From Methylophilaceae bacterium UBA6140 (lineage in GTDB: Bacteria > Pseudomonadota > Gammaproteobacteria > Burkholderiales > Methylophilaceae): a stretch of DNA of 7,737 nucleotides. The position numbers and the translations under genes are program-made. The stretch spans positions 1 to 7,737 of the forward strand of contig DIVE01000110.1 of assembly GCA_002423265.1 (NCBI GenBank), read 5' to 3'. The notes under the pieces were generated by a model. That model was not told where the DNA came from and did no database searches. It saw nothing but the letters and a program-made list of their open reading frames with translations. Positions 1 to 7,246 of the stretch are shown here, in pieces; positions within the stretch are counted from its first letter, which is position 1; the number at the start of each line of letters is the position of its first letter.

Positions 1-2238
1 CCTGTTCCCGAGCCTGCCCCGGCAGTCGAAGCGCCAGCTGTTGCGACCGAGTCGCGCACACTGAGAAAAACCGTACTGACGCCGGAGCAGATTGCTATGC
101 GCGAGCAGGAAGCCAGGCGTCATGCCAACCTGGTAGCGTTGCAGACCGAAGAGCTGCAAAAGAAGCAGGCGCTGATTCAGAAGAGACAGGAAGAAGAGGC
201 GAGGAAAGCTGCAGAAGCTGCGGCCGCCGCTGAAAAAGCAACCAAGTTGTCAGAGGGTACTTTGCACAAACCTGTCGTCAAGGAAGGCGCCAAGGATGCA
301 GACAAGGCTGCAAAGAAATCCAGCAAAAACAAGGACTGGGCGGATACCCAGAACAAGAAGCGTGGCATCAAGACGCGCGGTGATGCCGCACTGAATCAGG
401 CATGGCGTGGACATAAAGGTAAGTCCAAATCTCACAAGGACGGCGATGAAGGCCCCCATGCATTCAACGCGCCGACAGAGCCTGTGATTCATGAGGTGAC
501 GGTACCGGAGACCATTTCCGTGGCCGATCTGGCGCACAAGATGGCGGTCAAGGCGAGTGAGGTGATCAAGACCCTGATGAAAATGGGCATGATGGTGACC
601 ATCAATCAGGTGCTCGATCAGGAAACCGCGATTATCGTTGTTGAGGAAATGGGACATATCTCCAAGGCGGCTGCGCCGAACGATCCGGAAACTTTCCTCG
701 AAGATGCCGAACATGCAGAAGCCGTGCTTGAAACCCGTCCTCCGGTTGTGACTGTCATGGGTCACGTCGACCACGGTAAAACCTCCCTGCTCGATTACAT
801 GCGCCGCACTCGCGTTGCTTCCGGCGAAGCGGGCGGCATTACCCAGCACATTGGCGCCTACCATGTGGAAACCCCACGCGGCATGGTGACTTTTCTCGAT
901 ACGCCGGGTCACGAAGCCTTTACGGCGATGCGCGCACGCGGTGCCAAAGCGACCGATGTCGTGATTCTGGTCGTGGCTGCCGATGACGGCGTCATGCCGC
1001 AAACGATCGAGGCTATTCACCACGCCAAGGCCGGTGGCGTGCCGCTGGTCGTAGCCATCAACAAGATCGATGTGCAGGGCGCAAACCCCGAGCGCGTCAA
1101 GCAGGAGCTGGTTGCGCAGGAGGTGATTCCTGAAGAGTACGGCGGCGATACGATGTTTGTCGAAGTCTCGGCCAAGACCGGTCAGGGTATCGACGGTTTG
1201 CTTGAAGCCGTGCTGTTGCAGGCAGAAGTACTGGAGCTGAGAGCTGCAAAGAACATCCCTGCCAGGGGTCTTGTCATCGAAGGCCGTCTGGACAAGGGGC
1301 GCGGTCCGGTTACTACAGTGCTGGTACAGGCCGGTACGTTGAAACGCGGCGACATGTTGCTGGCCGGCAGCGCCTTTGGTCGCGTACGTGCAATGCTGGA
1401 TGAGAGCGGTCAGGAAATCAAGGAAGCCGGCCCGTCGATTCCGGTCGAGATTCTTGGTCTTTCCGACGTGCCTAATGCCGGTGAAGAGATGATCGTGCTC
1501 AATGACGAGCGCAAGGCGCGTGAAATTGCCTTGTTCCGCCAAGGCAAGTTCCGTGATGTCAAGCTGGCCAAACAGCAGGCGGCAAAGCTTGAAAACATGT
1601 TCGAGCAGATGGCCGATGGCGAAGTGAAAACCTTGCCGATGATTATCAAATCCGATGTGCAGGGCTCTTATGAAGCGTTGGCGACCTCTCTGCAGAAGCT
1701 TTCTACGGACGAAGTCAAGGTCAACATTATTCATACCGGCGTTGGCGCCATCAGCGAATCCGACGTCAATCTGGCATCCGCTTCCAAGGCGGTGCTGATC
1801 GGCTTCAACGTACGTGCAGACGCAGGCGCGCGCAAGTTGATCGAAAACCTCGGGGTGGATGTGCGTTACTACAACATTATCTATCAAGCGGTGGATGAAG
1901 TCAGGGCAGCATTGGGTGGTATGTTGGCGCCGGAGCAGAAGGAAAATGTGATCGGCCTCGTCGAGATTCGCGAAGTCTATCGTATCTCCAAGGTGGGCGC
2001 GGTGGCAGGCTGTTATGTGCTGGATGGGATGGTCAAGCGTGGCTCCCGAGTACGTGTGCTGCGCGACAATGTCGTGGTCCACGAAGGCGAGCTCGATTCG
2101 CTCAAGCGCTTCAAGGATGACGTGAAAGAGGTCAAGGCCAATTTCGAATGCGGCCTGTCGCTCAAGAACTTCAACGATATTGAAGTCGGCGATACCCTCG
2201 AAGTATTTGAAGTCGTCGAAGTGGCAAGAACACTGTAA
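1..2238 (+). CDS. infB: Translation initiation factor IF2 (5' end outside window)
   Basis: IF2 is the GTPase that brings initiator fMet-tRNA to the 30S subunit and promotes 50S joining. The reading frame is open from base 1, so the first ATG at 97 is internal and the true start lies upstream; 745 residues are visible. In window numbering, residues 1-160 are a charged, Ala/Glu/Lys-rich, low-complexity N-terminal extension that includes a likely coiled coil. Residues about 170-220 form the IF2_N domain ([13 protein letters not shown]). The G domain follows, with P-loop GHVDHGKT at 254-261, DTPGH at 300-304, NKID at 354-357 and SAK at 390-392. Beta-barrel domain II, domain III and the C-terminal fMet-tRNA-binding barrel complete the protein to the TAA. 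By comparison with the E. coli protein, roughly 140 or more N-terminal residues are probably missing. rbfA follows after 12 bases, consistent with a nusA-infB operon. All GTPase motifs are intact. Confidence 0.98.
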   Translation, partial: PVPEPAPAVEAPAVATESRTLRKTVLTPEQIAMREQEARRHANLVALQTEELQKKQALIQKRQEEEARKAAEAAAAAEKATKLSEGTLHKPVVKEGAKDADKAAKKSSKNKDWADTQNKKRGIKTRGDAALNQAWRGHKGKSKSHKDGDEGPHAFNAPTEPVIHEVTVPETISVADLAHKMAVKASEVIKTLMKMGMMVTINQVLDQETAIIVVEEMGHISKAAAPNDPETFLEDAEHAEAVLETRPPVVTVMGHVDHGKTSLLDYMRRTRVASGEAGGITQHIGAYHVETPRGMVTFLDTPGHEAFTAMRARGAKATDVVILVVAADDGVMPQTIEAIHHAKAGGVPLVVAINKIDVQGANPERVKQELVAQEVIPEEYGGDTMFVEVSAKTGQGIDGLLEAVLLQAEVLELRAAKNIPARGLVIEGRLDKGRGPVTTVLVQAGTLKRGDMLLAGSAFGRVRAMLDESGQEIKEAGPSIPVEILGLSDVPNAGEEMIVLNDERKAREIALFRQGKFRDVKLAKQQAAKLENMFEQMADGEVKTLPMIIKSDVQGSYEALATSLQKLSTDEVKVNIIHTGVGAISESDVNLASASKAVLIGFNVRADAGARKLIENLGVDVRYYNIIYQAVDEVRAALGGMLAPEQKENVIGLVEIREVYRISKVGAVAGCYVLDGMVKRGSRVRVLRDNVVVHEGELDSLKRFKDDVKEVKANFECGLSLKNFNDIEVGDTLEVFEVVEVARTL

Positions 2239-2250
2239 AGCATCCTGCAG

Positions 2251-2637
2251 ATGGCTAAAGAGTTTTCCAGAAGCGACCGTGTTGCCGAACAGATCCAGCG
2301 AGAAATCGCTGATCTACTGCAATTCGAGGTGAAGGATCCGCGTGTCGGCATGGTGACTATCACCGAAGTCGAAGTCAGCGGCGACATGGCACATGCGAAG
2401 ATTTATTACAGCGCCAAGGCTGGAACCGCAGAGCTGCAGAAAGGGCTGGAGAAATCCGCAGGTTTTCTCCGCAGCCAGCTCGGCAAGCGCATGTTGTTGC
2501 GCACCGTGCCGCAGTTGCATTTCATCTATGACGCTTCGATTGATCGCGGCATGCGCCTGTCGAAGCTGATAGACGAAGCGCTCGCTCCGCAGCAGGATCA
2601 GAAAACTTCTGATTCAAAAAACAAATCTGCCAAATAA
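2251..2637 (+). CDS. rbfA: 30S ribosome-binding factor A
   Basis: RbfA is a small cytoplasmic assembly factor that binds immature 30S subunits near the 5' helix of 16S rRNA and supports late maturation and cold adaptation. The 128-residue protein has the usual length. It opens with the family signature MAKEF followed by RVAEQIQREIADLL, and has KDPRVGMVTITEVEVSGD at about 28-45. It also has the interrupted KH helix with the Ser-Ala-Gly kink at 69-71 and VPQLHFIYD at 86-94. The last 15 or so residues are a polar, probably disordered tail. The ATG at 2251 is fixed by the conserved N-terminus. No good Shine-Dalgarno sequence precedes it (the gap after infB reads AGCATCCTGCAG), so translation is probably coupled to infB termination. 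The gene sits in the standard infB-rbfA-truB order. Confidence 0.97.
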   Translation: MAKEFSRSDRVAEQIQREIADLLQFEVKDPRVGMVTITEVEVSGDMAHAKIYYSAKAGTAELQKGLEKSAGFLRSQLGKRMLLRTVPQLHFIYDASIDRGMRLSKLIDEALAPQQDQKTSDSKNKSAK

Positions 2638-2655
2638 CCGTCATTAACGGTATTT
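2632..2655 (+). promoter_or_regulatory. Hairpin between rbfA and truB, next to the truB start
   Basis: ACCGT (2637-2641) and ACGGT (2647-2651) form a perfect 5-bp stem around the loop CATTA. It extends through AAAT (2632-2635) and ATTT (2652-2655) with one bulged A at 2636, giving 9 pairs. The stem begins in the rbfA stop codon and ends 3 bases before the truB ATG, where a Shine-Dalgarno sequence would be expected. It has no T-run, so it is not an intrinsic terminator. A role in coupling or damping truB translation is only inference. Confidence 0.4.
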
Positions 2656-2658
2656 CAA

Positions 2659-3570
2659 ATGCAATTCAAACGCATCAAGCGTGCCATTGATGGCGTGCTG
2701 CTACTGGACAAGCCCCTGGGGTATTCATCGAACCAGGCGCTGCAACAGGTCAAACGACTTTATCAGGCCGCCAAGGCCGGCCATACCGGCAGCCTTGATC
2801 CATTGGCGACTGGCCTGTTGCCGGTCTGTCTGGGCGAAGCTACCAAGTTCTCGCATTTTTTGCTGGATGCCGACAAAAGCTACCGTGCGCTGATACAACT
2901 CGGCAGCACGACTACAACAGGCGATGCGGAAGGTGAAGTTCTGACCCGCGCGCAAGTCAACGTCAGTCCTGCGTTGCTGCAAGAAACGCTCAGCAAGTTT
3001 GTCGGCCCGATAGAGCAAGTGCCGCCCATGTATTCGGCGCTCAAGCATCAGGGCAAGGCGCTTTATGAATACGCACGCGACGGTCAGGAGGTAGCGCGGC
3101 TCGCACGCCTGATCACCATATTCGACATCAAGTTGAACAACTTCGATCAAGCTTCAAACCGCGCAGAGATCGATGTGGTCTGCAGCAAAGGCACGTATAT
3201 CCGCACGCTGGCAGAAGATATCGGACAAGCACTTGGTTGCGGCGCCCATCTCGCCGGATTGCGCAGACTGACAACGGCGCATTTCAGCCTGCAAAATGCC
3301 TATACCCTCGAACAGCTGGAAGCCATGAGCCTGGACGAAAGGGATGAAGCGCTTTTGCCGGCCGAGTCATCCGTGCAGGATCTGCCATCGGTTGAATTGG
3401 ATGACGATAGTGCCTACTACCTGTTACAGGGGCAAAGTGTCTGGAAATCCGGCGTTAAAATCAATGGGCTGTTCCGCATCTATCAAGAAAGCGGCCGCTT
3501 TCTTGGGCTGGGTGAGCTGGATGCTGATGGCAAGGTCGCACCGAAACGCCTTCTGGCGATGCGCGATTAA
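2659..3570 (+). CDS. truB: tRNA pseudouridine(55) synthase TruB
   Basis: TruB isomerises U55 to pseudouridine in the T-arm of nearly all tRNAs and also acts as a tRNA-folding chaperone in the cytoplasm. The 303-residue length is close to the 314 of E. coli. Visible family features are DGVLLLDKP at 11-19, then AGHTGSLDPLATGLLP, which carries the catalytic aspartate D47 (E. coli D48). Next come Y75 in KSYRA (E. coli Y76), the VPPMYSALKHQGK segment at about 121-133, and CSKGTYIRTLAEDIG with R182 (E. coli R181). Residues about 240-303 form the C-terminal PUA-like RNA-binding domain. The ATG at 2659 is supported by the conserved N-terminus, although no clear Shine-Dalgarno sequence precedes it and a hairpin occupies that place. 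The gene is 21 bases after rbfA and most likely co-transcribed. No recognisable terminator follows it. Confidence 0.97.
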   Translation: MQFKRIKRAIDGVLLLDKPLGYSSNQALQQVKRLYQAAKAGHTGSLDPLATGLLPVCLGEATKFSHFLLDADKSYRALIQLGSTTTTGDAEGEVLTRAQVNVSPALLQETLSKFVGPIEQVPPMYSALKHQGKALYEYARDGQEVARLARLITIFDIKLNNFDQASNRAEIDVVCSKGTYIRTLAEDIGQALGCGAHLAGLRRLTTAHFSLQNAYTLEQLEAMSLDERDEALLPAESSVQDLPSVELDDDSAYYLLQGQSVWKSGVKINGLFRIYQESGRFLGLGELDADGKVAPKRLLAMRD

Positions 3571-3612
3571 TGCGGTTTCGCGCGCTTGCTTGAATATTTA
3601 ATCAATAGTTAC

Positions 3613-3642
3613 TTGATAAGCCAGCACTTTTAAGGTTAGAAT
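3613..3642 (+). promoter_or_regulatory. Probable sigma70 promoter of rpsO
   Basis: TTGATA (3613-3618) and TAGAAT (3637-3642) are separated by 18 bases. Each is close to the -35 and -10 consensus (TTGACA, TATAAT). Transcription would start near 3649-3651, leaving a leader of about 30 bases with the ribosome-binding site AGGAG at 3671-3675. The surrounding 110-base gap after truB (3571-3680) is AT-rich compared with the genes and contains no other convincing feature. An rpsO promoter at this place matches the arrangement known in E. coli. The call rests on motif inspection alone. Confidence 0.6.
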
Positions 3643-3680
3643 GCGCGGTTACTGAAGGTAAAGAATATCCAGGAGAAAAC

Positions 3681-3950
3681 ATGTCCATTACGACAGCAGA
3701 AAAAGCCAAGATTGTGGCCGATTATCAACAGGCAGCAAATGACACCGGTTCCCCGGAAGTTCAAGTGGCTTTGCTGACAAGCCGTATCAGCACTCTGACA
3801 GAACACTTCAAGATCAACGCCAAGGATCACCACTCTCGCCGTGGCTTGCTGGCCATGGTCAGTCAGCGTCGCAAGCTGCTTGATTACCTCAAGCGCAAGA
3901 ATGCTGACCGTTATCGTGCCCTGATCGAGCGTTTGGGTCTGCGTAAATAA
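3681..3950 (+). CDS. rpsO: 30S ribosomal protein S15
   Basis: S15 is a primary 16S rRNA-binding protein that binds the central-domain three-way junction (helices 20-22) and helps nucleate the 30S platform; it also contributes to an intersubunit bridge. The 89 residues equal the family length. The family core is complete: [42 protein letters not shown] split over about residues 48-72, and the C-terminus IERLGLRK. A strong Shine-Dalgarno AGGAG (3671-3675) lies 5 bases before the ATG. It has its own upstream promoter and is followed by a hairpin with a T-run before pnp, the same arrangement as in many proteobacteria. In E. coli S15 represses its own translation through a leader pseudoknot; the short leader here shows no obvious equivalent. 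Confidence 0.99.
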   Translation: MSITTAEKAKIVADYQQAANDTGSPEVQVALLTSRISTLTEHFKINAKDHHSRRGLLAMVSQRRKLLDYLKRKNADRYRALIERLGLRK

Positions 3951-3991
3951 TTTACATTCACAAGCCAGTTACTATCTTTGTGAATTGATAT

Positions 3992-4043
3992 AAAGCCGAA
4001 AGCATCGCATCAACATCAAGTTGAGCGATGCTTTCGGCTTTTT
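3992..4043 (+). terminator. Long hairpin with T-run between rpsO and pnp (terminator and/or RNase III site)
   Basis: Bases 3992-4008 (AAAGCCGAAAGCATCGC) pair perfectly with 4025-4041, giving 17 bp. After one bulged A (4009) the stem continues with TCAAC (4010-4014) against GTTGA (4020-4024), closed by the 5-base loop ATCAA. That makes 22 pairs in all. The 3' arm runs into TTTTT (4039-4043), so it can act as an intrinsic terminator for rpsO. The length of the duplex is unusual for a simple terminator and would suit RNase III. In E. coli RNase III cleaves a hairpin in the pnp leader as part of PNPase autoregulation. The hairpin is seen directly; which role applies is inference. Confidence 0.8.
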
Positions 4044-4052
4044 CGTTGGACG

Positions 4053-4102
4053 GTATTTTGTAAAATACTTGGTTATGAGAACACTCTAGAGCAGCAAGAG
4101 TG
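4053..4102 (+). promoter_or_regulatory. Two inverted repeats in the pnp leader
   Basis: GTATTTT (4053-4059) and AAAATAC (4062-4068) form a 16-base near-perfect palindrome with only GT between the arms. That geometry suits a protein-binding site better than an RNA hairpin. CACTCT (4082-4087) and AGAGTG (4097-4102) form a 6-bp stem with a 9-base loop. A purine-rich stretch follows, with GAGG (4124-4127) 7 bases before the pnp ATG. A TTGGAC at 4046-4051 resembles a -35 box but has no properly spaced -10 partner, so I could not place a pnp promoter. Function is unproven. Confidence 0.4.
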
Positions 4103-4134
4103 AATTGTGTAGATAGAAGAGAAGAGGATAGAAA

Positions 4135-6267
4135 ATGTTCAATATCGTAAAAAAGACCATACAGTACGGTGCGCATCAGCTCACCCTGGAAACCGGCGAG
4201 ATTGCTCGTCAGGCCGATGGCGCAGTAATGGTAAGTTATGGTGATACCGTTGTTCTGGTCACCGTTGTCGGTAACCGCTCCGTCAAGGCAGGTCAGGACT
4301 TCTTTCCGCTGACGGTTGATTATCAGGAAAAAACCTATGCCGCCGGCAAGATTCCAGGCGGCTTTTTCAAGCGTGAAGGCCGTCCGTCAGAAAAAGAGAT
4401 TCTGACTTGCCGCCTGATCGACCGCCCATTGCGTCCGTTGTTTCCGGAAGCTTTTTATAATGAAGTGCAAATCGTTGCGACTGTCCTGTCATCGGATAGC
4501 GAGATCGATTCCGATATCCCGGCCATCATCGGTGCTTCCGCCGCTTTGGCAATTTCCGGCATTCCGTTCTATGGCCCGCTGGGTGCAGCGCGTGTTGGTT
4601 ATCTCAATGGTGAATACGTATTGAACCCGACTGCCAGCCAGCTCAAAGATTCCGAGCTGGACCTGGTCGTAGCGGCTACCGAGACTGCTGTGATGATGGT
4701 GGAATCCGAAGCAAAGGAACTGCCGGAAGATGTCATGCTCGGTTCCGTCGTGTTCGGCCACGAACAAATGCAGGCGGTCATCAAAGCCATCAATGAATTG
4801 GCTGCCGAAGTCGCCAAAGAGCCATGGGATTGGGAGCCGCCGGTTACCGATACCGCATTGATTGAAAAGATGACTGCAATGGCTGCCGCTGACATCAACG
4901 AAGCTTTCAAGATCAAGGCCAAGGGCGAGCGCTCTGGCAAGCTGGACGAAATCAGAAACCGTGTGTTTTCTGAACTGATTACCGAAGAAACTTCGACCGA
5001 AGAAGCGAACAAGATCAAGACCGAGTTCTTCAATCTTGAAGCCAAGACCGTGCGTAGCCAGATTCTGAATGGTGAGCCCCGTATTGATGGCCGTGATACC
5101 CGTACCGTGCGCCCGATCCGTATCCGCACTGGCGTTCTGCCGCGTACCCACGGCTCCGCGTTGTTCACCCGCGGTGAAACCCAGGCGTTGGTGGTTGCTA
5201 CCCTGGGCACCGGCCGTGACGAGCAAATCATCGATGCGTTGCAGGGCGAGTATAAAGATCGTTTCATGCTGCATTACAACTTCCCGCCGTTCTCCACCGG
5301 TGAAACCGGCCGTGTCGGCACGCCAAAGCGCCGTGAAATCGGTCATGGGCGTTTGGCCAAGCGTGCGCTGGTCGCCGTGTTGCCAAGCCAGGAAGAGTTC
5401 GGTTATACCTTCCGTCTGGTTTCCGAGATCATGGAATCCAACGGCTCCAGCTCCATGGCATCCGTCTGTGGCGGTTCTCTGGCGCTGATGGACGCAGGTG
5501 TGCCGATCAAGGCACCGGTCGCAGGCGTTGCCATGGGCCTGATCAAGGAAGGCAACCGCGTCGCTGTGCTGACAGATATTCTGGGTGACGAAGATCACCT
5601 CGGCGATATGGACTTCAAGGTGGCTGGTACCGAAGAAGGCGTTACTGCCTTGCAGATGGATATCAAGATTACCGGCATTACCAAGGAAATCATGCAGGTC
5701 GCGCTTTCGCAGGCGAAAGAAGGCCGTATGCACATTCTCGGTATCATGAAGGAAGCGACCGGCGGTATCAGCCACGAGCTTTCGGCATTTGCTCCCCGCA
5801 TCATTACCATGAAGATCAATCCGGAAAAAATCCGCGACGTGATCGGCAAGGGCGGCGCGGTGATCCGTGCACTGACCGAAGAAACCGGAGCGACGATTGA
5901 TATCGAGGACGACGGTACCATCAAGATCGGTTGCGTGAATGCAGAAGCCGGTGAAGAAGCCAAGCGCCGTATCGAAGCGATTACTGCCGAAGTTGAAATC
6001 GGCCAGAGTTACGACGGTGTCGTCACCAAGCTGCTGGATTTCGGCGCCATCGTATCGTTGTTGCCGGGCAAGGACGGCCTGCTGCATATTTCGCAAATCG
6101 CGCACCAACGCGTGAACGCAGTTTCCGACTTCCTGAAGGAAGGCCAGGCTGTTCGTGTCAAAGTGGTTGAGGCTGATGAAAAAGGCCGCGTGCGATTGAG
6201 CATGAAGGCGCTGATCGATCCTCCGGTCGCGGAAGAAAAACCTGAAGCTGCAGAAACTGGCGAATAA
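4135..6267 (+). CDS. pnp: Polyribonucleotide nucleotidyltransferase (PNPase)
   Basis: PNPase degrades RNA 3' to 5' by phosphorolysis, releasing nucleoside diphosphates. It forms a trimer and in many bacteria is a degradosome component. The 710 residues match the E. coli enzyme (711). Domain order is complete: first RNase PH-like core (about 1-225) with the FFKR loop at 77-80; an all-alpha linker (about 240-310); second RNase PH core (about 315-550) with FTRGETQ at 344-350, R399/R400, the serine-rich phosphate loop S438-S440, and catalytic D485 and D491 in [10 protein letters not shown]. The KH domain (about 553-615, IGKGG at 570-574) and S1 domain (about 623-691) follow, then a short acidic tail. 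The ATG follows GAGG by 7 bases. It lies 184 bases after rpsO; read-through from rpsO plus leader-based autoregulation would be the usual pattern, and the leader hairpins fit that. No residue seems lost. Confidence 0.99.
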   Translation: MFNIVKKTIQYGAHQLTLETGEIARQADGAVMVSYGDTVVLVTVVGNRSVKAGQDFFPLTVDYQEKTYAAGKIPGGFFKREGRPSEKEILTCRLIDRPLRPLFPEAFYNEVQIVATVLSSDSEIDSDIPAIIGASAALAISGIPFYGPLGAARVGYLNGEYVLNPTASQLKDSELDLVVAATETAVMMVESEAKELPEDVMLGSVVFGHEQMQAVIKAINELAAEVAKEPWDWEPPVTDTALIEKMTAMAAADINEAFKIKAKGERSGKLDEIRNRVFSELITEETSTEEANKIKTEFFNLEAKTVRSQILNGEPRIDGRDTRTVRPIRIRTGVLPRTHGSALFTRGETQALVVATLGTGRDEQIIDALQGEYKDRFMLHYNFPPFSTGETGRVGTPKRREIGHGRLAKRALVAVLPSQEEFGYTFRLVSEIMESNGSSSMASVCGGSLALMDAGVPIKAPVAGVAMGLIKEGNRVAVLTDILGDEDHLGDMDFKVAGTEEGVTALQMDIKITGITKEIMQVALSQAKEGRMHILGIMKEATGGISHELSAFAPRIITMKINPEKIRDVIGKGGAVIRALTEETGATIDIEDDGTIKIGCVNAEAGEEAKRRIEAITAEVEIGQSYDGVVTKLLDFGAIVSLLPGKDGLLHISQIAHQRVNAVSDFLKEGQAVRVKVVEADEKGRVRLSMKALIDPPVAEEKPEAAETGE

Positions 6268-6295
6268 GGAAAGTACCGAACAAGTCCCTCACTTT

Positions 6296-6386
6296 CATTC
6301 CGGGGCCGCCAGAGGCGAAACCCGGAATCCGGCAGCTTGCTGAATGTCTGGATGCCGGATAACTGCTTCGCAGTTACCCCGAATGG
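6296..6386. repeat. REP/BIME-like composite of inverted repeats after pnp
   Basis: Four inverted repeats are packed into about 90 bases. ATTCCGGG (6297-6304) pairs with CCCGGAAT (6321-6328). ATCCGGCA (6327-6334) pairs with TGCCGGAT (6353-6360). TAACTGC (6360-6366) pairs with GCAGTTA (6370-6376) around the loop TTC. On the largest scale ATTC-C-GGGG (6297-6305) pairs with CCCCGAAT (6377-6384) with one bulged C. The CATTCCGGGG start, and its degenerate reverse copy at the other end, resemble the extragenic palindromes with CATTCCGG-type ends common in beta- and gammaproteobacteria. Two such units in opposite orientation would be BIME-like. It lies between the pnp stop and its terminator, so it would be transcribed and could protect the 3' end. 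Whether it is repeated elsewhere in the genome cannot be seen here. Confidence 0.6.
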
Positions 6387-6437
6387 CGAGGTTTACTTGA
6401 TTCAGGTTTTCCCAAGCTACGTTCAATCGCAAGCAGC

Positions 6438-6469
6438 AAAGAAAAGCCCGCGAAAGCGGGCTTTTCTTT
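6438..6469. terminator. Strong bidirectional intrinsic terminator after pnp
   Basis: AAAGAAAAGCCCGC (6438-6451) and GCGGGCTTTTCTTT (6456-6469) form a perfect 14-bp stem closed by a GAAA tetraloop. The core is GC-rich, and A-runs and T-runs flank it on both sides. It therefore has the form of an intrinsic terminator in both directions: for the pnp transcript on the plus strand and for the convergent small lipoprotein gene on the minus strand. It begins 171 bases after the pnp stop codon. Confidence 0.92.
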
Positions 6470-6575
6470 ATCTGAAGTCTTTATTTGAAGGTTTTGGGCC
6501 GGACAGTGTTTTGGTCTGACTGTTGGCCTGGTTTCCCCCCCAGTTGTTCTGCCAGGCTGAAGACTACTGCCGCTT
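6470..6575. other. Intergenic stretch with two imperfect inverted repeats
   Basis: This region between the terminator and the lipoprotein stop codon has no supportable gene. Two weak inverted repeats are visible. GGCC-GG-ACAGT (6497-6507) pairs with ACTGT-T-GGCC (6519-6528) around an 11-base loop. GCCTGG (6526-6531) pairs with CCAGGC (6552-6557) around a 20-base loop that includes a run of seven C (6535-6541). They would form part of the 3' untranslated region of the minus-strand lipoprotein mRNA. No function can be assigned. Confidence 0.35.
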
Positions 6576-6764
6576 TTATTCGGTCTGCGCCTCGATTTCT
6601 GTTCGCGTCCGTTCTGCCGATTGTTCGATCACGATGCTGACGCCCTCTGCATTCTTCATCACCTCGCGTGGCTCCTCGGCAATTTTCGGTATCGCAGGGT
6701 CGCTCGGCGAGCAGGCAGCCAGAAAGGTGGCGAGAAAAATCAGCAGGTAAGGCCAGGATTTCAT
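6576..6764 (-). CDS. Small putative lipoprotein of unknown function
   Basis: This 62-residue protein starts at the ATG on the complement of 6762-6764, preceded by AAGGAG (complement of 6771-6776) at 6 bases. That is a much better start than the upstream in-frame ATG at 6821, which would add 19 polar residues before the signal peptide. Residues 1-17 form a short lipoprotein signal peptide: a Lys at position 2, then a hydrophobic core. The lipobox is Leu-Ala-Ala-Cys, with Cys18 as the predicted acylated residue. The mature part is about 45 residues, charged and probably helical, with a Pro-rich start (PSDPAIPKIAEEPRE) and a Glu/Arg/Thr-rich end. I do not recognise a named family. Asp is not at mature position 2 (Ser is), which by the E. 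coli rule would favour outer-membrane sorting. It is divergent from the DoxX-like gene and convergent with pnp. Confidence 0.75.
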   Translation of the reverse strand: MKSWPYLLIFLATFLAACSPSDPAIPKIAEEPREVMKNAEGVSIVIEQSAERTRTEIEAQTE

Positions 6765-6850
6765 GTTGTTCTCCTTGTTGCAGGCTTGCGGCCACAGTGA
6801 CTTAAAGGCATTATGCAGCATCTTGTTGATGCAATGGATAAAGGTAACAA
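6765..6850. promoter_or_regulatory. Divergent intergenic region, promoters only weakly visible
   Basis: The 86 bases between the lipoprotein start (minus strand) and the DoxX-like start (plus strand) must hold promoters for both unless transcription comes from elsewhere. On the plus strand TTGCGG (6786-6791) and CATTAT (6809-6814), 17 bases apart, make a weak sigma70 candidate. On the minus strand CATAAT (complement of 6810-6815) is a good -10 but lacks a well-spaced -35. The two -10 candidates overlap. A small inverted repeat, GCATC (6818-6822) with GATGC (6828-6832), lies just downstream. The ribosome-binding sites of both genes are clear. Confidence 0.3.
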
Positions 6851-7231
6851 ATGAATAATTATTTGGCAGCGGTTTCCCGCATATTTCTCGGTACGATTTT
6901 TCTTGGCCCGGTCATCATCCGGTTATCTTCGATCATCAATCAACCTGACGGTTATGCGGCCTATCAGGCCTTGCTCGGCCATCTGGGATTACCCGGCATT
7001 TTTGCACCGGTCATCATCTTCATTCAATTGGTCGGCGGCGCTGCGCTGGTGCTGGGCTATGGCACAAGATTCGTGGCATTTTTTCTTGCGGCTTTTGCGC
7101 TCTTTCTGGCTTTTGTGCTGGGCCGCATGCAGCCGGAAGTCATGTTCCTCTACATGGGGATCGCCGGCGGTCTGGTGATGCTGGCACTGAATCCGGATAC
7201 CCCCTTCAGTCTGGATAAGCTGAAGAAATAA
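6851..7231 (+). CDS. DoxX-family integral membrane protein
   Basis: This 126-residue, strongly hydrophobic protein is predicted to span the inner membrane four times, at about residues 5-27, 48-69, 73-91 and 97-113. The layout matches the DoxX/DoxD-like family: a first helix beginning with Arg-Ile-Phe-Leu-Gly, and the family-type segment VGGAALVLGYGTR at 61-73 between helices 2 and 3. A short Lys-rich tail ends it. Family members are poorly characterised; some are linked to thiosulfate or redox metabolism or to oxidative stress, so no specific reaction is claimed. Position 59 is Gln, where my memory of the family has an acidic residue. The ATG is preceded by AAGG (6841-6844) at 6 bases. The gene stands alone, with its own terminator, and is divergent from the small lipoprotein gene. 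Confidence 0.8.
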   Translation: MNNYLAAVSRIFLGTIFLGPVIIRLSSIINQPDGYAAYQALLGHLGLPGIFAPVIIFIQLVGGAALVLGYGTRFVAFFLAAFALFLAFVLGRMQPEVMFLYMGIAGGLVMLALNPDTPFSLDKLKK

Positions 7232-7246
7232 ACGCGGCAGGATATC

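Noticed and set aside
250..2082. 610-residue open frame on the minus strand opposite infB
   Set aside because: It is a mirror of the infB codon pattern. The translation is rich in His, Cys, Arg and Gln, has no recognisable motif or ribosome-binding site, and the plus-strand gene is certain.
4046..4066. TTGGAC and TAAAAT as a pnp promoter
   Set aside because: The two boxes are only 9 bases apart, far below workable sigma70 spacing, and no other pairing of boxes in the gap is convincing.
3958..4176. 72-residue minus-strand frame across the rpsO-pnp gap
   Set aside because: It passes through the long perfect hairpin and into pnp, and has no ribosome-binding site or family resemblance.
4489..6108. 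539-residue open frame on the minus strand opposite pnp
   Set aside because: It has the same character: an antisense shadow of a confidently identified gene, with an unnatural composition and no domain.
6337..6519. 60-residue plus-strand frame downstream of pnp
   Set aside because: It runs through the inverted-repeat element and the terminator stem, which explain the sequence better than a protein.
6535..6541. Run of seven C as a phase-variation tract
   Set aside because: It lies outside any gene, downstream of the lipoprotein stop, and has no promoter next to it that length changes could affect.
6481..6795. 104-residue minus-strand frame overlapping the small lipoprotein
   Set aside because: It has Arg/Gly-rich, low-quality composition and no clear ribosome-binding site. 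The overlapping frame has a proper Shine-Dalgarno sequence, signal peptide and lipobox.
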